DNA from: an uncultured Opitutia bacterium | GTDB taxonomy: Bacteria > Verrucomicrobiota > Verrucomicrobiia > Opitutales > Opitutaceae | DNA: 64,000 nucleotides | Reading direction: 5' to 3' | Assembly (NCBI GenBank): GCA_903877135.1 | Contig: CAIRCN010000014.1 | Coordinates: 62,001-126,000, forward strand | Shown here: in pieces, positions 18,933 to 26,832 of the stretch | Layout: each line of letters begins with the position of its first letter | Numbering within the stretch: the stretch's first letter is position 1 | Translations under genes and position numbers: made by a program | Notes under the pieces: generated by a model | Database searches by the model: none | What the model was told of the DNA's origin: nothing | The model's input: only the letters and a program-made list of their open reading frames with translations

Positions 18933-20189
18933 TCAATCGAGCGCGACCGGGCTTGGGGCGATGGCGTGGCCGGGGCGCGAGGCATGGGGCGCGATTGCGC
19001 GGAGGCGAGAGGCCATATAGAATGTGATGCCGAAGAATACGACCGAAATGAGTCCGACGCGGGGATAGCCGACGAGATGGCCGGTGGCATTGGTGGTCAC
19101 GAGGATGCCGGCGGTTAGGTTGGCGAGTCCGCCGGCGGCCTGTTGCACGGCGGAATTAACACTCATGAAACCGCCGCGGTAGCGGGCCTCGACGGCATTG
19201 GTCAGCATCGCCATGGCGGGAGTGAACCGGCCCGACATGGTGACCATGAAGCATGACGTGACCAGCATGGCGACTCCGATGGGTGCAGCGGGGAGATTGG
19301 TGAGCGTGAGCACGACGAGCGAGGCGAAGAATGTGAGCCAGCCGAGGACGTGGAGTTTCTCGTGTCGATCGGACAGCCGGCCGACGAGAGGAGTGGTCGC
19401 AAAAGTGCAGAGACCGCCAGCGGCATAAATCAACCAGAGGTGTGACTCGGAAACGCCGACGTTGGCCACCATCGAGGGCGCGAGGAAGGGGATGACGATG
19501 CCACCGGCGAACACGAGCGCGGCGCTAAGGAAAAATCCGCGTTGGTGGATGGGATGGGAGAGGATGGCCTGCATCTGGTGCCACGGATGGGCCGGTGCGT
19601 GCAGGGCGTGCAGGCGCGGCAGCAGCCGAGCCCCGAGTGCCAGCACCAAGGCGCTGACGGCGCCGAGCAGGTAAAAGGGCGCGTGCCACTCGAAGAGTTC
19701 CGCCAGCAGCAGGCCCATGGGCACGCCGAGCACCGACGCGATGGGGAAGGCCGCCGTTACGATGCCCATGGCGCGCCCGCGTCTTTCCGGCGGAATCACG
19801 TCTCCTACCATGGCGGTCAAGACTGAACTCGACACTCCGCCGAAGGCACCGGCAGCGAAGCGCGCGATCAGCAAGGCGTGATAATTGGGCGCCAGCGCGC
19901 AGGCAAAGGTGGCGATGCCAAAACAGCCGTAGAGGACCAGTAGAGCGTGTTTCCGATCGAAACGGTCGAGAAAGAATCCGCCAACAAACCCCGTCAGGGC
20001 CGCGGCGATGCCATAGGCTGCGACGAGGTGGCTGAACTGCCCGGGCGTGATGCCGAACACCCGCATGAGGTGCGACCCCAGCGGCATGATGATCATGTAG
20101 TCGAGGATGTGCGTGAACTGCACCGCCGTGAGCATCAGCAGAATGGCGCGCTCCTTGCCAGGCGTCTGGGCGTGGGTTGCGGTGGACAT
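18933..20189 (-). CDS. major facilitator superfamily transporter
   Basis: 418-residue permease with about 12 membrane helices. MFS signatures: the first helix with FTHILDYMIIMPLG, the loop-2/3 motif GGFFLDRFDRKHALL, GAFGGVSSSVLTAMVGDVIPPERRGRAMG (helix 5 region typical of drug/sugar efflux) and the second-half repeat VGRLSDRHEKLHVLG. Substrate unknown; drug or metabolite efflux is the usual guess for this subfamily. It is 41 bp downstream of a LysR regulator on the same strand, suggesting that regulator controls it, and 39 bp upstream of the U32 gene. Confidence 0.88.
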   Translation of the reverse strand: MSTATHAQTPGKERAILLMLTAVQFTHILDYMIIMPLGSHLMRVFGITPGQFSHLVAAYGIAAALTGFVGGFFLDRFDRKHALLVLYGCFGIATFACALAPNYHALLIARFAAGAFGGVSSSVLTAMVGDVIPPERRGRAMGIVTAAFPIASVLGVPMGLLLAELFEWHAPFYLLGAVSALVLALGARLLPRLHALHAPAHPWHQMQAILSHPIHQRGFFLSAALVFAGGIVIPFLAPSMVANVGVSESHLWLIYAAGGLCTFATTPLVGRLSDRHEKLHVLGWLTFFASLVVLTLTNLPAAPIGVAMLVTSCFMVTMSGRFTPAMAMLTNAVEARYRGGFMSVNSAVQQAAGGLANLTAGILVTTNATGHLVGYPRVGLISVVFFGITFYMASRLRAIAPHASRPGHAIAPSPVALD

Positions 20190-20230
20190 GAAGGGCGCGA
20201 ACGTGGAGGCTTTTTAGCAAACCGCAACCG

Positions 20231-21133
20231 TCAGGCGGGTTCAGGCTCCATGTTGGCTTTGGCATGCTCGCGTAGGAGAGTGAGGAACTGCTCGGCTCCG
20301 CGGCTCTGGTAGCGCTGGAGATGGCGGATGACAACGACTTCACGGATCGGCTCGCTGCCGGTCAGACGGAGGTAGGTCAAAGTCTCACGGTCTCCGTGCT
20401 GGCGAGCGAGCTGGGGCAGAATCGAGAGGCACATTCCCGTGCCCACGAGAGTTTTGAGGGTGCTGACTTGGGCACAGCGATAGCGGACCGTGGGCGAGAA
20501 GTTGTGATCGCCAAAGAAGGTCCGAATTTGAGCGGCGAGGGCACTGGATTCACCCATAGTGGCAAAGGCTTCGTCAGTCAGATCGTTGATACTGATTTCC
20601 TTGCGGCTGGCGAAGGGATGATTTTTCCCCGTGACCAAGAGCAGGGGTTCGATCATCAGCGGTTCAATGGAGACACGGGAATCTTTTACGGGCAGGGTCA
20701 CAATGGCCAAGTCCAGTTCACCCTCGACCACGCCCCGCACCAGATCACTGCGAAAATCCTCGCGCAGATCGATTTGCAGGTTCGGATGGTCGCGCCGGCA
20801 CTTGGCGATCAAAGGCAGGAGTAGGTAGGGGGCGACGGTCTGAATGGCCCCGACTGTGATGCGGCGATCAAGTGAGGGATGATCGCTCAGCTCCTTGGCA
20901 GCGTTTTCGACTTCGTAGATGATCCGGCGGGCTCGTTCGATAAAGACCTTGCCAGCTTCCGTGAGGACAGCGCGGCGGCCAAGCCGATGAAAAAGCTTGT
21001 GGCCGACCTCGCGTTCAAGATTTATAATCTGCTGGCTCAATGATGGTTGACTAATATTACAGCGCTCGGATGCACGGGTGAAATTGCCGGTGTCGGAGAT
21101 CGCGACGGCGTAGCGAAGTTGGCTTAGTTCCAT
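20231..21133 (-). CDS. LysR-type transcriptional regulator (OxyR/CynR-like)
   Basis: 300-residue regulator. The N-terminal winged helix-turn-helix is typical: ELSQLRYAVAISDTGNFTRASERCNISQPSLSQQI, then LEREVGHKLFHRLGRRAVLTEAG. The effector domain from about residue 92 is of periplasmic-binding type (RRITVGAIQTVAPYLLLPL). No obvious paired redox cysteines at OxyR positions; Cys109, 212-ish and a few others exist but I cannot assign them. The divergent intergenic region holds palindromes fitting a LysR T-N11-A site, suggesting autoregulation and control of the small gene at 21238. Confidence 0.9.
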   Translation of the reverse strand: MELSQLRYAVAISDTGNFTRASERCNISQPSLSQQIINLEREVGHKLFHRLGRRAVLTEAGKVFIERARRIIYEVENAAKELSDHPSLDRRITVGAIQTVAPYLLLPLIAKCRRDHPNLQIDLREDFRSDLVRGVVEGELDLAIVTLPVKDSRVSIEPLMIEPLLLVTGKNHPFASRKEISINDLTDEAFATMGESSALAAQIRTFFGDHNFSPTVRYRCAQVSTLKTLVGTGMCLSILPQLARQHGDRETLTYLRLTGSEPIREVVVIRHLQRYQSRGAEQFLTLLREHAKANMEPEPA

Positions 21134-21183
21134 AGAAGGAAGCTATGGAATACATAGGAATACACGATTTCAACTATTGAAAT
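21128..21183. promoter_or_regulatory. putative LysR operator region (three palindromes)
   Basis: Between divergent lysR and the small membrane gene. TTCCATA/TATGGAA arms (21128-21134 and 21144-21150, overlapping the lysR start codon); TATGGAATACATA (21144-21156), a T-N11-A box with palindromic ends; and a perfect ATTTCAA-CTA-TTGAAAT palindrome (21167-21183). These spacings fit LysR-type recognition and activation sites. The region is markedly AT-rich relative to its surroundings. Confidence 0.6.
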
Positions 21184-21237
21184 ATTGAGTTATCATAACC
21201 ACACCAACTTCCCCGTGGAGGTTGTCATCAAACAAAT

Positions 21238-21420
21238 ATGAACAAGAACATCATCATCCTCGCGGTCACCCCTGGCGTCATCGCCTTGGCCGCACTCGTG
21301 CTTTCCATTCGTTCCCATGTGAGTGCAGACTCCCTCGTTGGCTTCGGTTGCGTGCTCATGCTCGCGGCCATGGCCACAGTGGAGTATCGCATCAATTGGA
21401 AGCGAATCTTCAGTCGCTGA
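21238..21420 (+). CDS. small two-helix membrane protein
   Basis: 60-residue protein with two hydrophobic stretches (IIILAVTPGVIALAALVLSI and LVGFGCVLMLAAMATVEY) joined by a short polar turn, and a basic C-terminus (RINWKRIFSR). Function unknown. It is divergent from the lysR gene and followed by a strong terminator, so it is a monocistronic unit; its own terminator and plausible operator support a real gene despite its size. Confidence 0.65.
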   Translation: MNKNIIILAVTPGVIALAALVLSIRSHVSADSLVGFGCVLMLAAMATVEYRINWKRIFSR

Positions 21421-21450
21421 TTCCGCGACTGAAAGCGTAACACCTCGCAA

Positions 21451-21479
21451 GGGGCCCGGTAACTCGGGCCCCTTTTTTT
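21451..21479 (+). terminator. Rho-independent terminator
   Basis: Perfect 8-base stem GGGGCCCG / CGGGCCCC with loop GTAACT followed by seven T. It closes the small membrane protein gene and isolates it from the ECF sigma operon downstream. Confidence 0.93.
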
Positions 21480-21595
21480 GGCCGGACCCCGCCGTGGGCG
21501 GGCGGCGGCGGTTTTTGGGCGCAATTTTCTGGCGTTCATTTAGACAAATCAGCCGGGTCATGACGCTTAATAGGAAAACGACGCACCCTCAACAC

Positions 21596-22111
21596 ATGGA
21601 GGACGCCCACGCTCATGATTCTTGGAAAACATGGTTTCAGCTCCACGGCCCGAAACTGCTGCTTTGCGCACGGCAGTGGACACGCTCGCTGGCGGACGCC
21701 GAGGATGTCGTGCAGGAAGCGTTTGTGCGCTATTGGCGGCACCAGCGCGGGCTCGGCGGAGATCCCATGGGGCTGCTCGTCACCTCCGTGCGGCGGGCGG
21801 CGATTGACCAGGCGCGGCGGGAGTCTCGACGCACAGTGCGCGAGCAGTTGGCTGAGGAAGGTTTTGATCAGTCCAGCCCCGTCTTTGAACCGTTACTTGA
21901 AGGCGACGATCGCCGGCAGGCAATCGAGGCGGCGTTGCGGCGTTTGCCAGCTGAGCAGCGCGAAGTGCTCGTGCTCAAGATTTGGGGTGAGCTCACTTTG
22001 GAGCAAATCGCCGCTCAGCTCGACCTTTCACCGAACACCGTGGCGTCGCGCTATCGCTATGCGCTGGCTGCACTGCGGAAAGAACTGACCGTTGCCGACT
22101 GCCATGGATGA
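21596..22111 (+). CDS. ECF-family RNA polymerase sigma factor
   Basis: 171-residue sigma-70 family factor with region 2 (LADAEDVVQEAFVRYWRH) and region 4 (LRRLPAEQREVLVLKIWGELTLEQIAAQL followed by SPNTVASRYRYALAALRK). Region 3 is absent, as in extracytoplasmic-function sigmas. An alternative ATG at 21560 adds 12 residues; neither has a convincing ribosome site, and the shorter form was chosen because sequence conservation begins near it. Its stop overlaps the next gene by 8 bases, which suggests that the downstream membrane protein is its regulator. Confidence 0.9.
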   Translation: MEDAHAHDSWKTWFQLHGPKLLLCARQWTRSLADAEDVVQEAFVRYWRHQRGLGGDPMGLLVTSVRRAAIDQARRESRRTVREQLAEEGFDQSSPVFEPLLEGDDRRQAIEAALRRLPAEQREVLVLKIWGELTLEQIAAQLDLSPNTVASRYRYALAALRKELTVADCHG

Positions 22112-22553
22112 AGAATATCTAGAACTCGAAGCCGAACTGAAGCGCCTGCGCCCGGTCGCGCCGCCGCCCGAACTGGCGGCACGCATCGGCGTCGAACTGG
22201 GCGCCCGCCGCCGGCGCAACATGTGGTGGGCCTGGACGGCGCTGCCAGCGGCGGCGGCACTCGTGTTCTTGCTGGGCCGTCCCGAGCACCCTACCGAACC
22301 TTCGGCCGTGGCCTCCAGCCGTGTGTTCGCGCCGATGATTGTGAGTCCGACTTTCAAGCCGGTTGCCGCCGAAAATGTACTGCTGTCAGCGCGAGATGAA
22401 GGACTCGTCAACCTGCCAGATGGCTCGACCGCCCGTCGCGTCCGCCAATCTTACATCGACACGATCACATGGAAAGACCCGCGCAGCCAAGCCTCCCTCA
22501 AGTGGAGTGTGCCACGCGAGGAAGAGCGGGTCGTGCCGGTCGTTTTCCAGTGA
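22104..22553 (+). CDS. single-pass membrane protein, possible anti-sigma factor
   Basis: 149 residues. A short cytosolic helical N-terminus (DEEYLELEAELKRLRPVAPPPELAARI, ending in basic RRRR), one membrane helix (MWWAWTALPAAAALVFLLG), then an outer domain with conserved-looking VNLPDGSTARRVRQSYIDTITWKDP. Size, topology and overlap with the ECF sigma gene fit an anti-sigma factor, but there is no zinc-binding HxxxCxxC motif, so the role is inferred from context only. Confidence 0.6.
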   Translation: MDEEYLELEAELKRLRPVAPPPELAARIGVELGARRRRNMWWAWTALPAAAALVFLLGRPEHPTEPSAVASSRVFAPMIVSPTFKPVAAENVLLSARDEGLVNLPDGSTARRVRQSYIDTITWKDPRSQASLKWSVPREEERVVPVVFQ

Positions 22554-22586
22554 AACTCCACCCAAGAATAAATCAGAATCCTCATC

Positions 22587-23606
22587 ATGAAAAACTCCCT
22601 GTGCTACATCGCTCCCTTGTTCGGGTTCATTACCATCTCGCCGCTCCTCCTGGCCCAGGAACCGCCCAATCCACCGCCCAAGGAACAGCGCGAAATGCGC
22701 GTGATCGTCAACTCGGACGACGAGGCGCCAAATGTCCATCGTGAGCAACGCCGGATTATGCTCCGCGGTGGCAAACACGAGATGGAAACGGTGACTTTCC
22801 TCGGCGTCGAAACGAGCCCGGTGGGTCCGACAGTCTCGGCGCAACTCAATCTGCCGAGCGGCAGCGGCCTGGTCGTGGGCCATGTCGTTCCGGCCAGTCC
22901 GGCGGCGGCCGTGCTCAAGATGCACGATGTTCTCCTGAAGCTGGACGACCAGATCCTCATCTCGCAGCGCCAGCTCGCCGTGCTCGTGCGCAATCACAAG
23001 GAGGGCGACGAGGTCACACTCACCTACGTCCGCGGAGGCAAGGAGGCCACGGTGAAAGTGAAGCTGGGCAAGCACGAGGTGCCAAAATTTGCCGCCGCCG
23101 AGGTAGGGGCTGGCCCATTAGCTTTCGCGTTCAATGGCGAAGAAGGGGAGATGCCTCCGCTCGGCCGGGTCGAAATGGACCGCATGCTTTCGATGATGGA
23201 TGGGCCCGGTGGCCCCGGCATGCGTCGCCTGCACGTCGAGCGCGGCGAGGGTCCCGGCGACCGCACGATCTCTGTCACGGTCAACACCGGCAACAGCAAC
23301 ATGGTATTTAACGACGAAAAGGGCTCGCTCGAGCTCAAGATGGCCGACGACAAGAAAAGCCTCGTCGCCAAGGGCCCCAAGGGCGATGTCTTGTTTTCCG
23401 GCCCGGTGAACACGCCGGAGGAACGCAAGGCCCTGCCCGCCGATTTGCGCGAGCGGCTGGAGAAACTCGAGTCGATGCACGAGTTCAGCTTCAAGACGGA
23501 CGACGATTTCAAACCCGGCGCGGTGAATAACGTGCGCCCGCCGGGAACCAAAATCCGCTTCCTGCTGCCCGCTGAGCCGGATCGCCTGCCGCCGCCGGCA
23601 TTCTGA
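22587..23606 (+). CDS. exported PDZ-domain protein
   Basis: 339 residues with a Sec signal peptide (LCYIAPLFGFITISPLLLAQ). A PDZ domain spans about residues 70-155: FLGVETSPV, GSGLVVGHVVPASPAAAVLKMHDVLLKLDDQ (the carboxylate-binding and ligand groove pattern), then DEVTLTYVRGGKEATVKVKLG. The rest (RTISVTVNTGNSNMVFNDEKGSLELKMADD, PADLRERLEKLESM) is unrecognised and no protease triad is visible. Third gene of the sigma operon, so it may present periplasmic or surface protein ends to the signalling system. Confidence 0.8.
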   Translation: MKNSLCYIAPLFGFITISPLLLAQEPPNPPPKEQREMRVIVNSDDEAPNVHREQRRIMLRGGKHEMETVTFLGVETSPVGPTVSAQLNLPSGSGLVVGHVVPASPAAAVLKMHDVLLKLDDQILISQRQLAVLVRNHKEGDEVTLTYVRGGKEATVKVKLGKHEVPKFAAAEVGAGPLAFAFNGEEGEMPPLGRVEMDRMLSMMDGPGGPGMRRLHVERGEGPGDRTISVTVNTGNSNMVFNDEKGSLELKMADDKKSLVAKGPKGDVLFSGPVNTPEERKALPADLRERLEKLESMHEFSFKTDDDFKPGAVNNVRPPGTKIRFLLPAEPDRLPPPAF

Positions 23607-23628
23607 ACGCGCGGGAACGTGGAAAACA

Positions 23629-23658
23629 AAACGCGAAGCCATACAGCTTCGCGTTTTT
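23629..23658. terminator. bidirectional terminator between convergent genes
   Basis: Nine-base perfect stem ACGCGAAGC / GCTTCGCGT, six-base loop, TTTTT on the plus side and TTTTGTTTT on the minus side. It serves the PDZ gene and the convergent DUF4199 gene. Confidence 0.9.
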
Positions 23659-23679
23659 CCTTTTCGAACAAGGATAATC

Positions 23680-24219
23680 TCAGGCCACCACCGGCGGCTC
23701 GGCGCTGGTGGCTTCGCGTTTCAAGAACGCCGCCGTGATGAGGGAAATCAGGGTGCCGAAGCACATGCCGCCGATGAAACCGAAGACGGCCTGAATGGCG
23801 GGGTGCATCATTTTGCGCATCATGGCCTCGGCCTGTTCGATCTTTGCGCTGCTCATGCCGGCGGCCTCCCATTTGTCGATCTGGGCCTGCATGAGGATGT
23901 CGGTCATGTGCGGGTTGATGATCTGGGTGTAAAGGAGGTTGGTCGCGATGCCGAACAGGGCACCGAAAAGCACGATCATCACACCAGTCCCGAGCGCGCG
24001 GCCGTAGCCGAATCCCTCGGTCGCGGGGACTTCCGCGCGGCGGGCTTTCGTGCCCAGCACGATCACGACTATGCCGATGACGAGCCCGCCCCCGCCCCCG
24101 ATCCACTGGGCCGACTGCAATTTGACGGGATCAGTGTGGAAACCGAGCAGGAACAGCGCGAGCGTCAGCAGCGCTCCCGCGATGGCCATGACCAAGCCGT
24201 AGGTGAGGTAAGTTTTCAT
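23680..24219 (-). CDS. DUF4199-like membrane protein
   Basis: 179 residues with four hydrophobic helices: LTYGLVMAIAGALLTLALFLLG, WIGGGGGLVIGIVVIVLGT, GVMIVLFGALFGIATNLLYTQIINP and the last, AVFGFIGGMCFGTLISLITAAFL. A charged soluble stretch (DKWEAAGMSSAKIEQAEAMM) lies between helices 3 and 4. The arrangement, with FGYGRALGTG and the NP motif, matches the DUF4199 family, function unknown. Monocistronic, convergent with the PDZ gene. Confidence 0.75.
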   Translation of the reverse strand: MKTYLTYGLVMAIAGALLTLALFLLGFHTDPVKLQSAQWIGGGGGLVIGIVVIVLGTKARRAEVPATEGFGYGRALGTGVMIVLFGALFGIATNLLYTQIINPHMTDILMQAQIDKWEAAGMSSAKIEQAEAMMRKMMHPAIQAVFGFIGGMCFGTLISLITAAFLKREATSAEPPVVA

Positions 24220-24320
24220 GCGCCCTCCAGCATGACGGCTCCGCCGACGAAAACAATGCCGCAGTGACTGGCGGCAACCGGGCGGGATGGGTGGTGCGCG
24301 GTCAGCGGCGGTTGTCGAAT

Positions 24321-24381
24321 TGTAGGAGCGGCATTATGCCGCGATGGTTTGACCGAATCGCGGCGTAAAGCCGCTCCTACA
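24321..24381. repeat. REP-like palindromic element, copy 2
   Basis: Arms 24321-24344 and 24358-24381, reverse complements with two mismatches, 13-base spacer. Same family as 7856-7924: the right arm here matches the left arm of copy 1 exactly when reversed. It lies in the non-coding gap between two minus-strand genes. Confidence 0.85.
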
Positions 24382-24422
24382 GTTTTCTCCGGCGGCGGTG
24401 CGACGGGAAGGAAGCGCGTCGT

Positions 24423-24665
24423 TCAGGCGACGAGCCGCATGCTCTCGGGTGAGACGGCGCGGGTTTTCGCGAGACCGTGGGAGGCCGGGCCAAACGGCTG
24501 CCAGAGCGGTCGGCGCGGCGCATAGTCGCGGACGACGACAAGGAGCATGAGCACGGCGGTGGCGAGGGCGAAGAGCGGCGCGACGGGCCGGTCTGTGGAA
24601 AGCGCGAGCGCGCAGTTGGCGAGGCCGAGGAGTGAGGCGGCGGAGAGAAGGCAGATGAGTTTCAT
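24423..24665 (-). CDS. small hydrophobic exported or membrane protein
   Basis: 80 residues, unknown. Two hydrophobic stretches (KLICLLSAASLLGLANCALAL and VAPLFALATAVLMLLVVV); the first could be a signal peptide with a Cys (ANC) that weakly resembles a lipobox. The basic tail has WQPFGPASHGLAKTRA. Start at 24665 is preferred over an upstream ATG that adds a basic, non-hydrophobic leader. Confidence 0.5.
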   Translation of the reverse strand: MKLICLLSAASLLGLANCALALSTDRPVAPLFALATAVLMLLVVVRDYAPRRPLWQPFGPASHGLAKTRAVSPESMRLVA

Positions 24666-24776
24666 GGCGATGTTATGTGGTGGTGTTGACACGCCAATAA
24701 CCCGCCGGACGCGGAAAAGTTTCACGGCACGCCGCACCTTTGGAGGAGCGGGCGGGCGCCGTGATGAAAGGCGGGC

Positions 24777-26045
24777 TCAGCGGCAGAGGAAGGCTTGCAC
24801 GAGGCGGTCGTCGCCGTCGTTGGGCGCGGGGGTGAGGTCGAGCGCGGCGCAGAGCAGGTTGTAAACGTTCACGTTTTCGACGGGGTCGAAAACGGAGCCG
24901 TCGGACTTGAAGGAGGGGCCGTTCGCAATGAGGATGCCGCGCATGCTGGGCAGGGCGGGGTCGTAGCCGTGCTGGCCTTTGAGGAAGGTTTTGAAGCGCT
25001 TGAGCTGAGTCTCCAACTGCGCGCGGCGCATGATGTGCCAGCCTTCGTCGGGCACGATCCAAATAGGTGGCACGCGCGGGTTGCGCGGATCGACGTGAAA
25101 CCGGACCGGCAGGTCTGTGGCGCGGTAGGCCTTGGCGTGGACTGTGAGTTTGGCGAGCGCCTGCATGACCGAGTCGTTGGTCGCCGGGGCGAGCGGGCGG
25201 AGGCCGGCGCAGGTCTCGTCGAAGTCGATCTGCACGGTGGCGAGATCGAGGTAGTCGTCGAACTGGAGCACCCGGTCGGGGCCGCACGAGGTCATGCCGT
25301 GGTCGGAGACGACGACGACGTTCGGGGCGACGTGCTCGGCGTGGAGCCGCTCGAGTATTTCTCCGATGCGGCCGTCGAGGAGTTTGACGGCGGCGGCGAG
25401 CTCGGGGGAGTCGGGGCCAAAGCTGTGACCGGTGGAGTTGGTTTCCTCGAGGTAGAAGGTCACCACCGCGGGACGCCGGTCGGCGGGGAGTTTCATCCAG
25501 CCGACGAGTTCTGCGAGGCGTTGCGCGAAGGGAATCTTGTAGTTGAAGGGCTGCCAGTAGGTCGGGCGCGCGCCCGCGATCTGCGCCTCGGAGCCGGGCC
25601 AGAACGCGCAGGCGCTTTTTCGGCCCTGTTTCACGGCGGTGATCCAGATCGGCTCGCCGCCCCACCAGCGGTCGTCGTGCGCGGAATCGGGGCGATTGTA
25701 GTGAAAAAAGGCGCCGAGGGTCGGGTCGAAGCAGTGGTTGTTGATGATGCCGTGGTGCGAGGGATAGAGGCCGGTGACGATGGCGTAGTGATTCGGAAAC
25801 GTGTTCGAAGGATAGACGGGGATTAGCCCGCGGGCGGAGACGCCAGTGCGCATGAGCTCGCGAAGGTGAGGAGTCTCGGCCGTATGCAGGGCGCAATAGT
25901 CCCAGCGGAAGCCGTCGCACGAAATCAGCAGCAGCGGGGGCGTGGACTCTGCAGGTGCCGCCGGAGGGTCGGCGTAACCCGGGAGAGACAGAACCAGGAG
26001 AGCCAGCGCCAGAGCGCCGCCGAGGAAGCGGGGGGGATTTTTCAT
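24777..26045 (-). CDS. exported nucleotide pyrophosphatase/phosphodiesterase-like alkaline phosphatase
   Basis: 422 residues with signal peptide (LGGALALALLVLSLPGYA). Family motifs of the NPP branch are complete: metal ligand in LLISCDGFRWDY, catalytic Thr in YPSNTFPNHYAIVTG, EETNSTGHSFGP, VVVSDHGM, and the late histidine in the KGQHGYD region followed by RGILIANGPSF. These bind two zinc ions and cleave phosphodiester bonds of nucleotides or phospholipids. Periplasmic. Substrate not determinable. Overlaps the Smr gene by 4 bases, so smr and this gene are coupled. Confidence 0.9.
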   Translation of the reverse strand: MKNPPRFLGGALALALLVLSLPGYADPPAAPAESTPPLLLISCDGFRWDYCALHTAETPHLRELMRTGVSARGLIPVYPSNTFPNHYAIVTGLYPSHHGIINNHCFDPTLGAFFHYNRPDSAHDDRWWGGEPIWITAVKQGRKSACAFWPGSEAQIAGARPTYWQPFNYKIPFAQRLAELVGWMKLPADRRPAVVTFYLEETNSTGHSFGPDSPELAAAVKLLDGRIGEILERLHAEHVAPNVVVVSDHGMTSCGPDRVLQFDDYLDLATVQIDFDETCAGLRPLAPATNDSVMQALAKLTVHAKAYRATDLPVRFHVDPRNPRVPPIWIVPDEGWHIMRRAQLETQLKRFKTFLKGQHGYDPALPSMRGILIANGPSFKSDGSVFDPVENVNVYNLLCAALDLTPAPNDGDDRLVQAFLCR

Positions 26046-26332
26046 TGATGCAAAGTGACGAGCGTCGCGCCCCACGAGCCGGTATGCTCATCGCCGAGGC
26101 GAAATGAGAGCACGAGGGGCGAGCGGCGTAGCAGGGCGTGAACGGTCTCACGCAGGGTGCCGGTGCCCTTGCCGTGGACGATGCGCACGGTGAGGAGACC
26201 GCGGGCGCGGCATTCGGCCAGGTAGGTGGGGATGAGTTTGCCGAGGTCGCCGGGCCGAAACGTGTGCAAATCCAACTCGTCGGTGATGGGCAGCGGCACC
26301 GGCGGATCGTCGGGCGGCGGGGACGGGCTCAC
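26042..26332 (-). CDS. stand-alone Smr-domain protein
   Basis: 96 residues consisting of one small MutS-related (Smr) domain, a nuclease-type fold that cuts branched DNA or RNA. Both motifs are visible: ELDLHTFRPGDL and the VRIVHGKGTGTLRETVHALL loop with the HGKG signature. The N-terminus is Pro/Asp-rich. It overlaps tatA upstream and the phosphodiesterase downstream by 4 bases each, forming a compact tatA-smr-NPP operon. No MutS2 domains are attached. Confidence 0.88.
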   Translation of the reverse strand: MSPSPPPDDPPVPLPITDELDLHTFRPGDLGKLIPTYLAECRARGLLTVRIVHGKGTGTLRETVHALLRRSPLVLSFRLGDEHTGSWGATLVTLHQ

Positions 26333-26703
26333 TGGTTGGGGGAGGCGCCGCGGTCGAAAAGCGGGGGCGACGGCAGTGGTGTGGGTGGGGGCAGGTTCGG
26401 GGGGAACGACGTCGGCGGGGGCGGCGGCGCCGGGACTGAGGGATATTTGGGGATGGCGTCGAGAATCTCCTTGGACAGAGGCTGCACCGACGGCCTTTCG
26501 GGCACTTCGTCCATGGCTCGCTTGATTTCGCGCTCGACGTCGCCGGCGGCTTTTTTGAATTCGCGGATCGTCTTGCCGATGCCCCTAGCGAGCTGCGGCA
26601 TCTTGTCTCCGCCGAAGAGCAGCAGGACGACGAAGATGAGCAGCATCATCTCGCCGCCGCCGAAATCCGGCAGGAGGGCGAGGGGAGGCGGCATGGGACA
26701 CAT
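26329..26703 (-). CDS. tatA: twin-arginine translocase subunit TatA/TatE-like
   Basis: 124 residues. One membrane helix (MMLLIFVVLLLFGGDKMPQLARGIGK) with the family FG hinge and the following amphipathic helix (TIREFKKAAGDVEREI). The Pro-rich tail from about residue 85 is variable. TatA oligomers form the pore for folded proteins. The ActB iron-sulfur subunit in this window carries a Tat-type signal, so TatA is directly relevant to building that complex. tatB/tatC are not nearby. Two start codons (26703, 26694) are equally plausible. Confidence 0.88.
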   Translation of the reverse strand: MCPMPPPLALLPDFGGGEMMLLIFVVLLLFGGDKMPQLARGIGKTIREFKKAAGDVEREIKRAMDEVPERPSVQPLSKEILDAIPKYPSVPAPPPPPTSFPPNLPPPTPLPSPPLFDRGASPNQ

Positions 26704-26832
26704 GGCGGTAGTGTGGGCTGAAATGGGGAAAAATGTAACGGGAAAAATTGCGGACAGCTAAGGAGGGGCATATGCCGCATTTTCGCGGGCGGACCGATTG
26801 CGAATTTTCCCGATTAGTGCCTATTTGGGCCC

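Noticed and set aside
24423-24737. Longer start for the small hydrophobic protein
   Set aside because: The 24-residue extension is basic and would bury the hydrophobic N-terminus; the internal ATG is more natural.
24673-26151. 492-codon minus-strand frame overlapping the phosphodiesterase
   Set aside because: Out-of-frame shadow on the same strand; product is Arg/Pro-rich low complexity, and the other frame has full catalytic motifs.
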